This document shows, in pieces, positions 8,333 to 13,787 of a stretch of 13,787 bases of DNA; positions within the stretch are counted from its first letter, which is position 1; each line of letters starts with the position of its first letter. The translations under genes and the position numbers were made by a program. The DNA lies in assembly GCA_965369385.1 (NCBI GenBank), contig CBDUQP010000100.1, forward strand, positions 1-13,787, given 5' to 3'. Under the pieces are notes generated by a model. The model made no database searches and was not told where the DNA came from. It worked only from the letters and a program-made list of their open reading frames with translations. Source of the stretch: CBDUQP01 sp965369385. Lineage in GTDB: Bacteria > Planctomycetota > Phycisphaerae > SM23-33.

Positions 8333-8506
8333 CTAATTCAGGCTGACACGTTCGCGAGCAGCATTCTCCAAGCCGCGCCGAATGAACGCAAGGTCCACCA
8401 GATGGCGTAGAACCGTCACCGGGTCAAGATTGTGCTTCTTCCCCAGCACCTGGGCGGATTCGACCAGAGATTCCTCCAGCCTCAACGATTCTCCATCTTT
8501 CTTCAT
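8333..8506 (-). CDS. Small ribbon-helix-helix-like DNA-binding protein (57 aa)
   Basis: A 57-residue protein starting MKKDGESLRL. The pattern suits a ribbon-helix-helix (CopG/Arc-type) fold: a short strand (SLRLEESL, 7-14), helix A (about 15-26, VESAQVLGKKHN), a turn (LDPVT) and helix B (about 32-48, VLRHLVDLAFIRRGLEN). This is a fold judgement from pattern, not a strong family match. The frame is open to an ATG at 8617, but AGGAGG at 8517-8522 lies 10 nt before the ATG at 8506, and a consensus TATAAT just upstream would leave a leader of under 40 nt, so the short start is preferred. No toxin-like partner lies beside it, so it may be a solitary autoregulator or an orphan antitoxin. Confidence 0.6.
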   Translation of the reverse strand: MKKDGESLRLEESLVESAQVLGKKHNLDPVTVLRHLVDLAFIRRGLENAARERVSLN

Positions 8507-8516
8507 CGCAAACGAG

Positions 8517-8522
8517 CCTCCT
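8517..8522 (-). promoter_or_regulatory. Consensus ribosome binding site of the small RHH-like gene
   Basis: The minus strand reads AGGAGG followed by 10 nt and then ATG (8506-8504). This full Shine-Dalgarno match settles the start of the small gene. Confidence 0.65.
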
Positions 8523-8535
8523 ACCGCCTCCAAAA

Positions 8536-8567
8536 CGCTCCGAGCGTGCATTATACAATACCGCTCG
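8536..8567 (-). promoter_or_regulatory. Promoter -10 box flanked by CGCTC/GAGCG operator half-sites
   Basis: The minus strand has a perfect TATAAT (plus-strand 8550-8555); the best -35 candidate, TTGCAC (8575-8580), is poor and spaced 19 nt. CGAGCG (8541-8546) and CGCTCG (8562-8567) form a perfect inverted repeat centred on the -10 box. A further CGCTC (8536-8540) makes the compact palindrome CGCTC-C-GAGCG next to the expected start site. Short dyads over the promoter are typical of autoregulated ribbon-helix-helix repressors. Confidence 0.5.
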
Positions 8568-8754
8568 CTATGCGGTGCAACATCTTTGCTCTTCCACAAG
8601 GCATCCACGCTCGCCAATCAGCCACATTTCCTCAACACCCCTGTCTCACAAACCGCTGCACTCTAAGGAGATCGAAATTTCCGGCGATGCACCTGACTCT
8701 GGTATACCACCGACATTGAAGCTCTAAATTGCCCATGAATCTCTTTTGTGGGCC

Positions 8755-8783
8755 TTGACTTGGATTGGAATCTGAAGTATGTT
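8755..8783 (+). promoter_or_regulatory. Sigma70-type promoter of tRNA-Tyr
   Basis: TTGACT (8755-8760) and TATGTT (8778-8783) are separated by exactly 17 nt, and the tRNA begins 13 nt after the -10 box. Spacing and hexamers are near consensus, as expected for a stable RNA gene. Confidence 0.75.
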
Positions 8784-8796
8784 ATCTCGCCTGATT

Positions 8797-8879
8797 GGTA
8801 GTGTGCCCGAGCGGCCAAAGGGATCAGACTGTAAATCTGACGGCATATGCCTACGCTGGTTCAAATCCAGCCGCTACCA
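8797..8879 (+). tRNA. tRNA-Tyr (anticodon GTA)
   Basis: An 83-nt class II tRNA. Acceptor GGTAGTG pairs with CGCTACC (one G-T), D-stem CCC/GGG, anticodon stem TCAGA/TCTGA with loop CTGTAAA and anticodon GTA at 8831-8833, a long variable arm, and T-stem GCTGG/CCAGC with loop TTCAAAT. The discriminator is A at 8879. CCA is not encoded after it. It lies 200 bp upstream of tRNA-Gly on the same strand. Confidence 0.96.
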
Positions 8880-8946
8880 TTTGAGAAGTTATGCCGTAAT
8901 CTGTTGCTGTTTTAGTAGTTCGCTTGTGCCAAGCAACGCCGATTTT

Positions 8947-8998
8947 GGGCACATGTCGTGCCCGCATCGAGGCGGTTGAGGTCAGATATGTAATCTGA
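8947..8998 (+). other. Two hairpins between the tRNA genes; possible tRNA-Tyr fragment
   Basis: GGGCAC-ATGTC-GTGCCC (8947-8963) and TCAGAT-ATGTA-ATCTGA (8982-8998) are perfect small hairpins. Neither is followed by a T-run. The second resembles the anticodon arm of tRNA-Tyr, and the stretch from GTGCCCG (8958) onward follows the same order of blocks as the tRNA-Tyr 5' half. It may be a decayed partial copy or just a processing structure in the tRNA spacer. Confidence 0.35.
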
Positions 8999-9079
8999 TC
9001 CCATCCATGAAGGGTTTCCCCTCGGCCTTTTCGTTGTGATACAGCATTCGGATGTGGTCATACAGACCCATCTGTGCCT

Positions 9080-9152
9080 GCGGGCGTAGCTCAATGGCTA
9101 GAGCTCCAGCCTTCCAAGCTGGTTGTTGAGGGTTCGACTCCCTTCGCCCGCT
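9080..9152 (+). tRNA. tRNA-Gly (anticodon TCC)
   Basis: A complete 73-nt cloverleaf: acceptor GCGGGCG/CGCCCGC, D-arm GCTC-AATGGCTA-GAGC, anticodon stem CCAGC/GCTGG with anticodon TCC at 9113-9115, T-stem GAGGG/CCCTT (one G-T) with loop TTCGACT, discriminator T. CCA is not encoded. The integrase reading frame on the opposite strand ends in its D-loop (TAG at 9100-9098), marking this tRNA as the likely integration site of the element on the right. No strong promoter is seen just upstream, so it may be read from the tRNA-Tyr promoter. Confidence 0.96.
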
Positions 9153-10828
9153 TTACGACAGCCCCTGTCAGATGATGACGGGGGCTGCTTTTTTGCTGTG
9201 TTTACAGGGGTTTGCGGCGATTCTGCCTTGCCCTTGCGTCCATGCCAACTTGCCAGTGGTTGACGGGCATTTCCTCGGTTTGCCTGCCGTTCGGCACCAA
9301 ACACGGCACCATTTTCGGCACCCCAAACTCTGTCGTAAGTTCCTGTCCGCTGACGCTCTTGAGGCTCAGAATCACCGTTCTCCACACCTGGCAGACTCTC
9401 CACAGCACTGGCCGTGTCAACAAGCTGCAGGTGCGTGTAGGTGTTCATCGTCAGGCGAATGTCGCTATGGCGGAGAAGCTCCTGAGCAATACGAGGGGCA
9501 ACGCCAGCCTTCGAGAGCATCGTTGCGAACGTATGCCTCAGACAGTGTATGTCCATCGTCCGCCCCTGCGCGTCAGTCTTGTCGATACGCATCTTCCCCG
9601 TTTGGGAGTCCTTCACTTCCCGTGCCAAACCCGCAGCCACGAGATCACGGTCGAATACGCGAATGGAATCGCTCGGCAGATTGAAGAGCTTCGTGTCGCC
9701 GGACAACTCCTGTGGAAGTTCCCTTCGCCCATCTGCCAACGTCCGGCGTCTGAGTTCGGCAAGCTTCTCAGCCAAATGCCCGCACAGTTCCTCCCCCAGA
9801 TCAGCGCGAAGCGGAATCCTGGCCCCTTTGCCGTTCTTCGCATTCTTCGCTGCAAGCTCAATGTATGGATGCTGTTCATCCAGATGCACATCTGACACAG
9901 TCACACTCGCCAACTCCCCTTTCCGAAGCCCCGTGTAAATCAGAGTCTTGTATATCAATGCACGCTCGCGGCCAAGTCGCTCCAGCCGATCTCTCACATT
10001 ATCACTAATCTTGGCAACCATCTGCCCTTTTCGCTTGCCACGGCGGACCATCGACGCATCCCTAAGCGGGCGCGTGCGAGCAGCCTCCAGCAGGGCCGCA
10101 ACTTCGTCCGCCAACAACGCTCGGCGTTCCCTGCGAACATCGCTCTCATCCGCCTTCGACAGACCAGAAAGTGGATTGCTCGTCAGGCGACGATCCTTCA
10201 CTGCCCAGTTACAGAACGCAACCAAGGCGGCCCGGTGCGTATTCACCGTTCGAGGTGCCATCTCTCCCGCATCCGCCATCTCGTTCATCCACCGAATAAC
10301 ACTTTGGGCGTTAATGTCGCCAATCCGGAGAAACCTGCAAACCTTCGACAATCGCGTGAGTTGTTTCTCCACGTTGTAGCGATGCCCCGCCGAAACCTTC
10401 CGGCCTCGAACAGTCTTGGCCTTCAGGAACTCCAGATAGTCGTCAAAATGCCCCGCCAGGGGACGATCAACATGCCCGGCGGTGTGTGCCTCGTCATGCG
10501 TGAGAATGCCGGATCGGACCTTCTCCGCGTCAGCAAGCTTATCGCTCAACATTCGGCGCGCGGCCTGCTCGTCGCGACAACCGGTCGATACCCGTCGCTC
10601 CAAGCCATCAGCATCACGGTAGCGAGCATGCCAGATCCGCGATTCAATAATTATCTTCTGACCATCAGGCGACAACTCAGCCATCTGATTCTTTCCCCGT
10701 CCATCGACCCAGCGAGCATACTGCTGGCCCTTGCGAGTGAACAGCTCCGCTCCATCTGGCAACAGCTTGGTGTGCATCTTCCGGTATATGGTTGCCACTA
10801 TCATTCCTTTCAAATCACAAACATGCAT
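9098..10828 (-). CDS. Tyrosine recombinase / integrase of a tRNA-Gly-integrated element
   Basis: Site-specific tyrosine recombinase, 576 residues. An N-terminal region (about 20-115) is followed by a core-binding SAM-like domain (about 125-225) and the catalytic domain (about 235-475). Visible catalytic residues are Arg302 (YTGLRKGEL), a Lys in the AAKNAKNGKG turn (328-334), His428 and Arg431 (HCLRHTF), His454 (LLRHSDI) and Tyr464 (NTYTH). The pentad appears complete, so it should be active. The tail (about 480-576) is unstructured-looking; residues 560-576, AGEGSRTLNNQLGRLEL, are read from the antisense strand of tRNA-Gly and the stop lies in the tRNA D-loop. The start at 10828 has no good ribosome binding site. 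The ATG at 10804 has AAGGA directly before it, which is too close, but would suit the family N-terminus as I recall it. The layout implies that the element extends to the right. Confidence 0.93.
   Translation of the reverse strand: MHVCDLKGMIVATIYRKMHTKLLPDGAELFTRKGQQYARWVDGRGKNQMAELSPDGQKIIIESRIWHARYRDADGLERRVSTGCRDEQAARRMLSDKLADAEKVRSGILTHDEAHTAGHVDRPLAGHFDDYLEFLKAKTVRGRKVSAGHRYNVEKQLTRLSKVCRFLRIGDINAQSVIRWMNEMADAGEMAPRTVNTHRAALVAFCNWAVKDRRLTSNPLSGLSKADESDVRRERRALLADEVAALLEAARTRPLRDASMVRRGKRKGQMVAKISDNVRDRLERLGRERALIYKTLIYTGLRKGELASVTVSDVHLDEQHPYIELAAKNAKNGKGARIPLRADLGEELCGHLAEKLAELRRRTLADGRRELPQELSGDTKLFNLPSDSIRVFDRDLVAAGLAREVKDSQTGKMRIDKTDAQGRTMDIHCLRHTFATMLSKAGVAPRIAQELLRHSDIRLTMNTYTHLQLVDTASAVESLPGVENGDSEPQERQRTGTYDRVWGAENGAVFGAERQANRGNARQPLASWHGRKGKAESPQTPVNTAKKQPPSSSDRGCRKAGEGSRTLNNQLGRLEL
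9101..9152. other. Inferred attachment site (attL) within tRNA-Gly
   Basis: Inferred from layout: a tyrosine recombinase gene abuts the 3' end of an intact tRNA gene and points toward it, the classic arrangement after integration into a tRNA. The core is expected in the 3' part of tRNA-Gly, from the anticodon loop to the 3' end. The second copy (attR, a duplicate of the tRNA 3' end) is not in this window, so the exact core cannot be defined. Confidence 0.5.
9159..9194 (+). terminator. Rho-independent terminator after tRNA-Gly
   Basis: The arm CAGCCCCTGTCA (9159-9170) pairs with TGACGGGGGCTG (9176-9187) over 12 bp with one wobble, loop GATGA, followed by CTTTTTT. It ends transcription of the tRNA region 7 nt after the tRNA. 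Its opposite strand is also coding sequence for the integrase C-terminal tail. Confidence 0.85.
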
Positions 10829-11114
10829 CCATGACAGGCATTCAGGACAGGAGACTGCCAGAATCGATCTTCCTCCAAGCCGCGCGACTGGACCACCGCG
10901 CGGCCGGGATTATGGAGCACCCTAATCGTTACGAGTATTGTCAGGCGTTGTCAAGCGTGCCCATGAGTTTTCCTCGCCAAGCCCATCCGCCGGCCCGACC
11001 GAGGAGCCTCATCACCGAAGAGATTTCCAAACCATATCTGGAGGATCTGAGATTGTCTCCAGGAACACCCTCGAGATTCGCCCAAAGAGACCGTCTTCGG
11101 CCTACCAAGATTCT
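10829..11114. other. Gene-free region upstream of the integrase
   Basis: No credible gene. It should hold the integrase promoter, which I cannot pinpoint. Two structures stand out: the inverted repeat CCGCGCG/CGCGCGG (10880-10886/10897-10903) and a tandem decamer TTGTCAGGCG-TTGTCAAGCG (10938-10957). Either could be a binding site for the integrase or a directionality factor. Confidence 0.4.
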
Positions 11115-11440
11115 CCAAAACAAGCGCCACGATGTTAGCAATTGTTAGCATTTTTGACGCAAACCTCGCCCAACCCTGTTCATGTAACATACTACTCTGT
11201 CAACACTTCCATTATTTCACAGAATCCAGAATAGGCCAAAACAGCAGGCACCTGCGCCAAACGTGCCTCAATCACCGCTTTTTGGCTCCAAACTCGCGAT
11301 TTCTGCGCCAAAACGCACGATTTCGCCATCTTCCGGCTTTTCGCAACCACCAGCCATCTCGCCTCACTTATCCTTGTCACGAATCGCCCGTTCGACTCCT
11401 TGCGGGAATCCACAAGCTACTTTCCCACCTGCTCGCCGCT
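11115..11440. repeat. Repeat unit 1 (integrase-proximal copy)
   Basis: About 326 bp. It shares its 51-bp block A (11115-11165) with the other two units and ends in a stretch (about 11400-11440) homologous to the end of unit 2. A private small dyad GCAGG-CA-CCTGC lies at 11244-11255, overlapping the start of block B. Upstream of 11112 the similarity stops abruptly. Confidence 0.8.
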
Positions 11441-11769
11441 CCAAAACAAGCGCCGCAACCTTGACAATTCTTAACATTTTTGACGCAAACCAAGCCATGG
11501 CCGGTTCCACCTAACATGCTTCTATATAAACACTTCCATTATTTTACAGAATCCAGAATCAGCCAAAACAGTAAGCACCTGCACCAAACGTGCCTCAATC
11601 ACCGCTTTTTGACTCTAGACTCGCTATTTTCAGCACTACAACGCACGATTTCAGTTGTCTTCTGGTCTTCCGCTATCACCGGGCATGTCACCACAATCAC
11701 CTTCGCCACAAATCACTCATCCAGCTCCTTTCGGCAATCCGCAAGTCACTTTTCCACCTGCTCGCCTCT
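11441..11769. repeat. Repeat unit 2 (central copy)
   Basis: About 329 bp. It matches unit 1 well around 11530-11605 (ACTTCCATTATTT onward) and unit 3 well around 11600-11655 (CTCTAGACTCGCTATTTTCA), so it is intermediate between them, as expected for stepwise tandem duplication. Confidence 0.8.
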
Positions 11770-12098
11770 CCAAAACAAGCGCCGCAACCTTTGCAATTCT
11801 TAGCAATTTTGACGCAAACCCAGCCATAGTGTGTTTCTTGTAACCAGTTTCGCTGGAGATACTTATGGTGTTTTGTGAAATATGAAATACCAAAAACAAG
11901 CAAGCACCTGCGCCAAACGTGCCTCAATCGCCTCTTTTCAGCTCTAGACTCGCTATTTTCAGCACTAAAATGCACGATTGGGGCCATTTTCCCATTTTTG
12001 GCAACCGCTGTCCATGTAGTCGCACTCATCTCAACCGCGAATCCGTCATTCAACGGCCTTCGGCGATCCACGAGCCGCCTCTTCCCAGCTTTCCTTGC
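11770..12098. repeat. Repeat unit 3 (overlaps the 3' end of the right-hand gene)
   Basis: About 329 bp. Blocks A and B are well preserved, but the segment 11821-11900 is strongly diverged. Its last ~50 bp (12046-12098) are the C-terminal codons and TGA stop of the adjacent minus-strand gene. Confidence 0.75.
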
Positions 12099-13719
12099 AC
12101 TTGTCGATATGCACAGCCGTCATTCGCTTGGTTTCCGCCATCCAGATTCGTGCCCTGGCGGTCTGGTTCACTCGCTCCTTGGCGTTCGGCTGCTCGGGAT
12201 CCACCTGGTAGTCTGCCCAGTTTCCCTTCTCCGCAACCTGGTCGCCGAAGCTCCGCTGCCGAGCAAGTGCCTGGGCAGCTCGCAATCGGTTCGCTGCAAA
12301 CACCGCCACCTCCTCATCGCTCAGTTGAGCAGTGTTCATCGCCGCCAAGGCATCTTCCCAGCGGTTCGCGAACGCCATCTCCTCGCTGTGTCGATCGCGG
12401 CCATTCCTCGCCTTGCCACTGTTGTGCCCGATCAGCGAATACACCAGGCAACCGACAGCTACCGGGTCATTCACGATCGCCGGTTGCTGAGCAAACCGCG
12501 ACGGATCGCCCCGGGCATGTTGGCCCTGGCCGTCACCGTCACCAGGATCCGCCTCCGCCGGATCGCCGGGCGGCGGGTCTGCCCCGTCGTCATCTCCAGC
12601 AACCCCACAGCCCGGAGGAAGAGGATCCTCTCCCCTCCCTTCCGGAGCTGCCGGGTCTTGGGGCCGGGTCGCCGGTGCGTCAGCATCGGCCGGGTCTGTC
12701 GCACTGCTGGCAGGCGTTTCCAGGCTGCCTGCAGCGTCTGTGTTATCGTCCGCGTCCGTCGTTCGGGTCGCCGTTGCGGGTTCTGTAGCGGGTTCCTGTT
12801 CGCCGTCGCCGTGGCCGTTCGGGTCGCCGTCCAAGTTCGCCGTTTCCATGCCGGGCGGTTCACCGCCGGCCGGGTCTGCCGACGCGCCAGCGGCGGCCGG
12901 GTCGTCGTTCCCTGGGCCGTTCGGGTCTTCGTCCGGGTTGCCGGTCGAGTGGCCGTTAGCGTTGTCCGTTCCACTGCCGGACGCAGAAGCGTCCGGCAGG
13001 TTGGCCGACGCGGCAGCAGAGGCCGGGTTTCCGTTACGGTTCTCGTTCTTGTTTTTGTTCCTGTTACCCGTTGACCCGTTCTCCGTTGAAGTTCCAGTTC
13101 TAGTTCTAGTTCTAGTTCCAGTAACAGGTGCGGACGGATGCGTGCACGTGCCCGCATCGGGTGGAATGGCGCTGCAAGTGGCTTGGCGCATTTCTTTCTT
13201 GTGCGCAAGTATAGCCGCTTCACGGGTTTTGCCCTTGATCTGCTCGTAGTCATCACTCAACCAGCACACGACCCACTTGGCATTGGTCTTGTCGTTGGCA
13301 TTCTCCACCCACGTGTCATACACTTCCGAGATATCCACCTGCTCCATCAGCCTCAGTGATTGCAGATCACTCAGTACCTTCTTGACATCCTCCTCCGTGA
13401 CATGTGTCGAGCCTATCTGTCGGCAGATTTCCCTGATGGATGCCGGACGATGCCGACGATCCATGAATATCCCTCGAAAGAAACTCTTGGAAGCCGCTGC
13501 AATCTTCAGAAGATGCCATATCGTCCAAAGCTTAAAGCCTCCACTGTCGAGAATAGCATCGCGTTCCGCTCTTACTCCCTGGGAGTCCATCGACTTGTTG
13601 TCGCCCATCACATACAATTTGGTGTACGGCAACGGACTGCGGTGGCCACGGCGTTTGGAATCATCGGGCTCATATAGCTTTCGCCAGTCACAGATAGTCC
13701 AATACTTCTTGCGACTCAT
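12046..13719 (-). CDS. Uncharacterised protein: possible winged-helix N-terminus, long disordered linker, C-terminal region
   Basis: 557 residues, not recognised as a known family. Residues 1-195 look folded: a basic aromatic start (KKYWTICDWRKLYEP) and a helical part (about 60-150) with SIREICRQIGSTHVTEEDVKKVLSDL (94-119), suggestive of a winged helix like those of phage or plasmid replication and partition proteins. Residues about 195-405 are low complexity: first a Thr/Arg then Asn/Lys run, then Asp/Pro/Gly/Ala-rich sequence, almost certainly disordered. Residues about 405-557 look folded again, including Trp/Ala-rich helices (NRWEDALAAMNTAQLSDEEVA region, 452-472) and a basic end. AGAGGT lies 5 nt before the ATG at 13719, supporting this start. 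Its place beside the integrase and repeats suggests a DNA-binding role in replication or maintenance of the element; that is inference. Its stop overlaps repeat unit 3. Confidence 0.7.
   Translation of the reverse strand: MSRKKYWTICDWRKLYEPDDSKRRGHRSPLPYTKLYVMGDNKSMDSQGVRAERDAILDSGGFKLWTIWHLLKIAAASKSFFRGIFMDRRHRPASIREICRQIGSTHVTEEDVKKVLSDLQSLRLMEQVDISEVYDTWVENANDKTNAKWVVCWLSDDYEQIKGKTREAAILAHKKEMRQATCSAIPPDAGTCTHPSAPVTGTRTRTRTGTSTENGSTGNRNKNKNENRNGNPASAAASANLPDASASGSGTDNANGHSTGNPDEDPNGPGNDDPAAAGASADPAGGEPPGMETANLDGDPNGHGDGEQEPATEPATATRTTDADDNTDAAGSLETPASSATDPADADAPATRPQDPAAPEGRGEDPLPPGCGVAGDDDGADPPPGDPAEADPGDGDGQGQHARGDPSRFAQQPAIVNDPVAVGCLVYSLIGHNSGKARNGRDRHSEEMAFANRWEDALAAMNTAQLSDEEVAVFAANRLRAAQALARQRSFGDQVAEKGNWADYQVDPEQPNAKERVNQTARARIWMAETKRMTAVHIDKCKESWEEAARGSPKAVE
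13027..13125 (-). repeat. Coding hexanucleotide microsatellite in the linker
   Basis: Six in-frame hexamers at 13090-13125 (plus strand AGTTCC, three AGTTCT, AGTTCC, AGTAAC) encode alternating Thr and Arg/Gly residues (about 199-210). They are flanked by degenerate GTT-starting hexamers (13036-13065, for example GTTCTC, GTTCTT, GTTTTT, GTTCCT) that encode Asn/Lys/Glu/Arg runs. The unit is a multiple of three, so slippage would change linker length without breaking the frame. Confidence 0.7.
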
Positions 13720-13724
13720 ATCAC

Positions 13725-13730
13725 ACCTCT
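13725..13730 (-). promoter_or_regulatory. Ribosome binding site of the winged-helix-like gene
   Basis: The minus strand reads AGAGGT, 5 nt before the ATG at 13719. This supports the chosen start. Confidence 0.55.
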
Positions 13731-13787
13731 ACCATCACTGTTCGCCATCGAGCCGCTTGTGTTTGACTGCCATTGGCGACAGGCCGT

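Larger units (their letters stand above)
11115..12098. repeat. Three tandem ~328-bp imperfect direct repeats
   Basis: Three head-to-tail copies begin at 11115, 11441 and 11770, a period of 326-329 bp. Block A, 51 bp starting CCAAAACAAGCGCC and ending GACGCAAACC, is gap-free in all copies (11115-11165, 11441-11491, 11770-11820). By eye copies 2 and 3 share 47 of 51 bases and copies 1 and 2 share 43. Block B, starting GCACCTGCGCCAAACGTGCC, recurs at 11248, 11575 (one mismatch) and 11904. The stretch between A and B is more diverged, especially in copy 3. The right end of copy 3 runs into the 3' end of the gene at 12046-13719. Short minus-strand open frames inside the copies lack ribosome binding sites and are not called as genes. 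Possible roles: cis-acting replication or transfer region, integrase arm sites, repeated untranslated RNA, or relics of tandem gene-end duplication. Confidence 0.85.

Noticed and set aside
8382..8719. Plus-strand open frames across the small RHH-like gene
   Set aside because: The minus strand has the consensus -10, ribosome binding site and a plausible fold; the plus-strand frames have none of these.
11390..11399. GTTCGACTCC, identical to part of the tRNA-Gly T-arm (9132-9141), as a second attachment site
   Set aside because: Only 10 bases match. The corresponding place in repeat unit 2 differs (CATCCAGCTCC), so it looks like drift within the repeat rather than an att core.
11692..12071. Minus-strand open frames within the tandem repeats as small genes
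   Set aside because: They lack ribosome binding sites, are not open in equivalent positions in all units, and differences between units do not follow codon positions clearly.
11115..12098. CRISPR array or integron attC sites
   Set aside because: The units are ~328 bp with continuous similarity, not short repeats with unique spacers, and I find no paired RYYYAAC/GTTRRRY core sites.
11875..13074. Plus-strand open frame of 399 codons at the right end
   Set aside because: It is mostly antisense to the low-complexity GC-rich linker and encodes Arg/Val-rich sequence typical of a shadow frame. The minus-strand frame has a proper ribosome binding site and folded-looking ends.

Overview
The window looks like a chromosomal segment of a Gram-negative, probably planctomycete-like bacterium. 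This is an inference from a few features: a two-domain tyrosine recombinase of a type I associate with Planctomycetota, whose reading frame ends inside a tRNA gene; a TolC-family lipoprotein, which implies an outer membrane; and tRNA genes without encoded CCA. No rRNA or other taxonomic marker is present, so the assignment is tentative.

Left part (1-8036), probably host chromosome, all on the plus strand: a large hybrid sensor kinase with two PAS domains, receiver and HPt domains (555-3821); a TolC-type outer membrane efflux lipoprotein (4211-5890); a 725-bp gene-free spacer with three inverted repeats and an operator-like palindrome; then a WYL-domain regulator (6616-7599) whose stop codon overlaps the GTG start of D-aminoacyl-tRNA deacylase dtd (7596-8036).

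Middle part (8037-9200): a 57-residue ribbon-helix-helix-like protein on the minus strand (8333-8506), with a consensus -10 box framed by CGCTC/GAGCG half-sites; tRNA-Tyr(GTA) with a near-consensus promoter; a hairpin-rich spacer with a possible degenerate tRNA-Tyr fragment; and tRNA-Gly(TCC) with a strong intrinsic terminator. The Tyr-Gly order matches the tyrU-glyT part of the E. coli thrU-tyrU-glyT-thrT-tufB operon.

Right part (about 9101 to the window end), probably the left end of an integrated element: a minus-strand tyrosine recombinase whose last 17 residues are antisense to tRNA-Gly and whose preceding residues are antisense to the terminator; a gene-free region with three tandem imperfect copies of a ~328-bp unit (about 11115-12098); and a minus-strand gene (12046-13719) for a protein with a possible winged-helix N-terminus, a ~210-residue Asp/Pro/Gly/Ala/Asn-rich linker and a conserved-looking C-terminal part. 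The third repeat runs into the end of this last gene, and the stop codons can be aligned. The integrase, repeats and this protein form the element-end module that most deserves follow-up. The far attachment site is not in the window.
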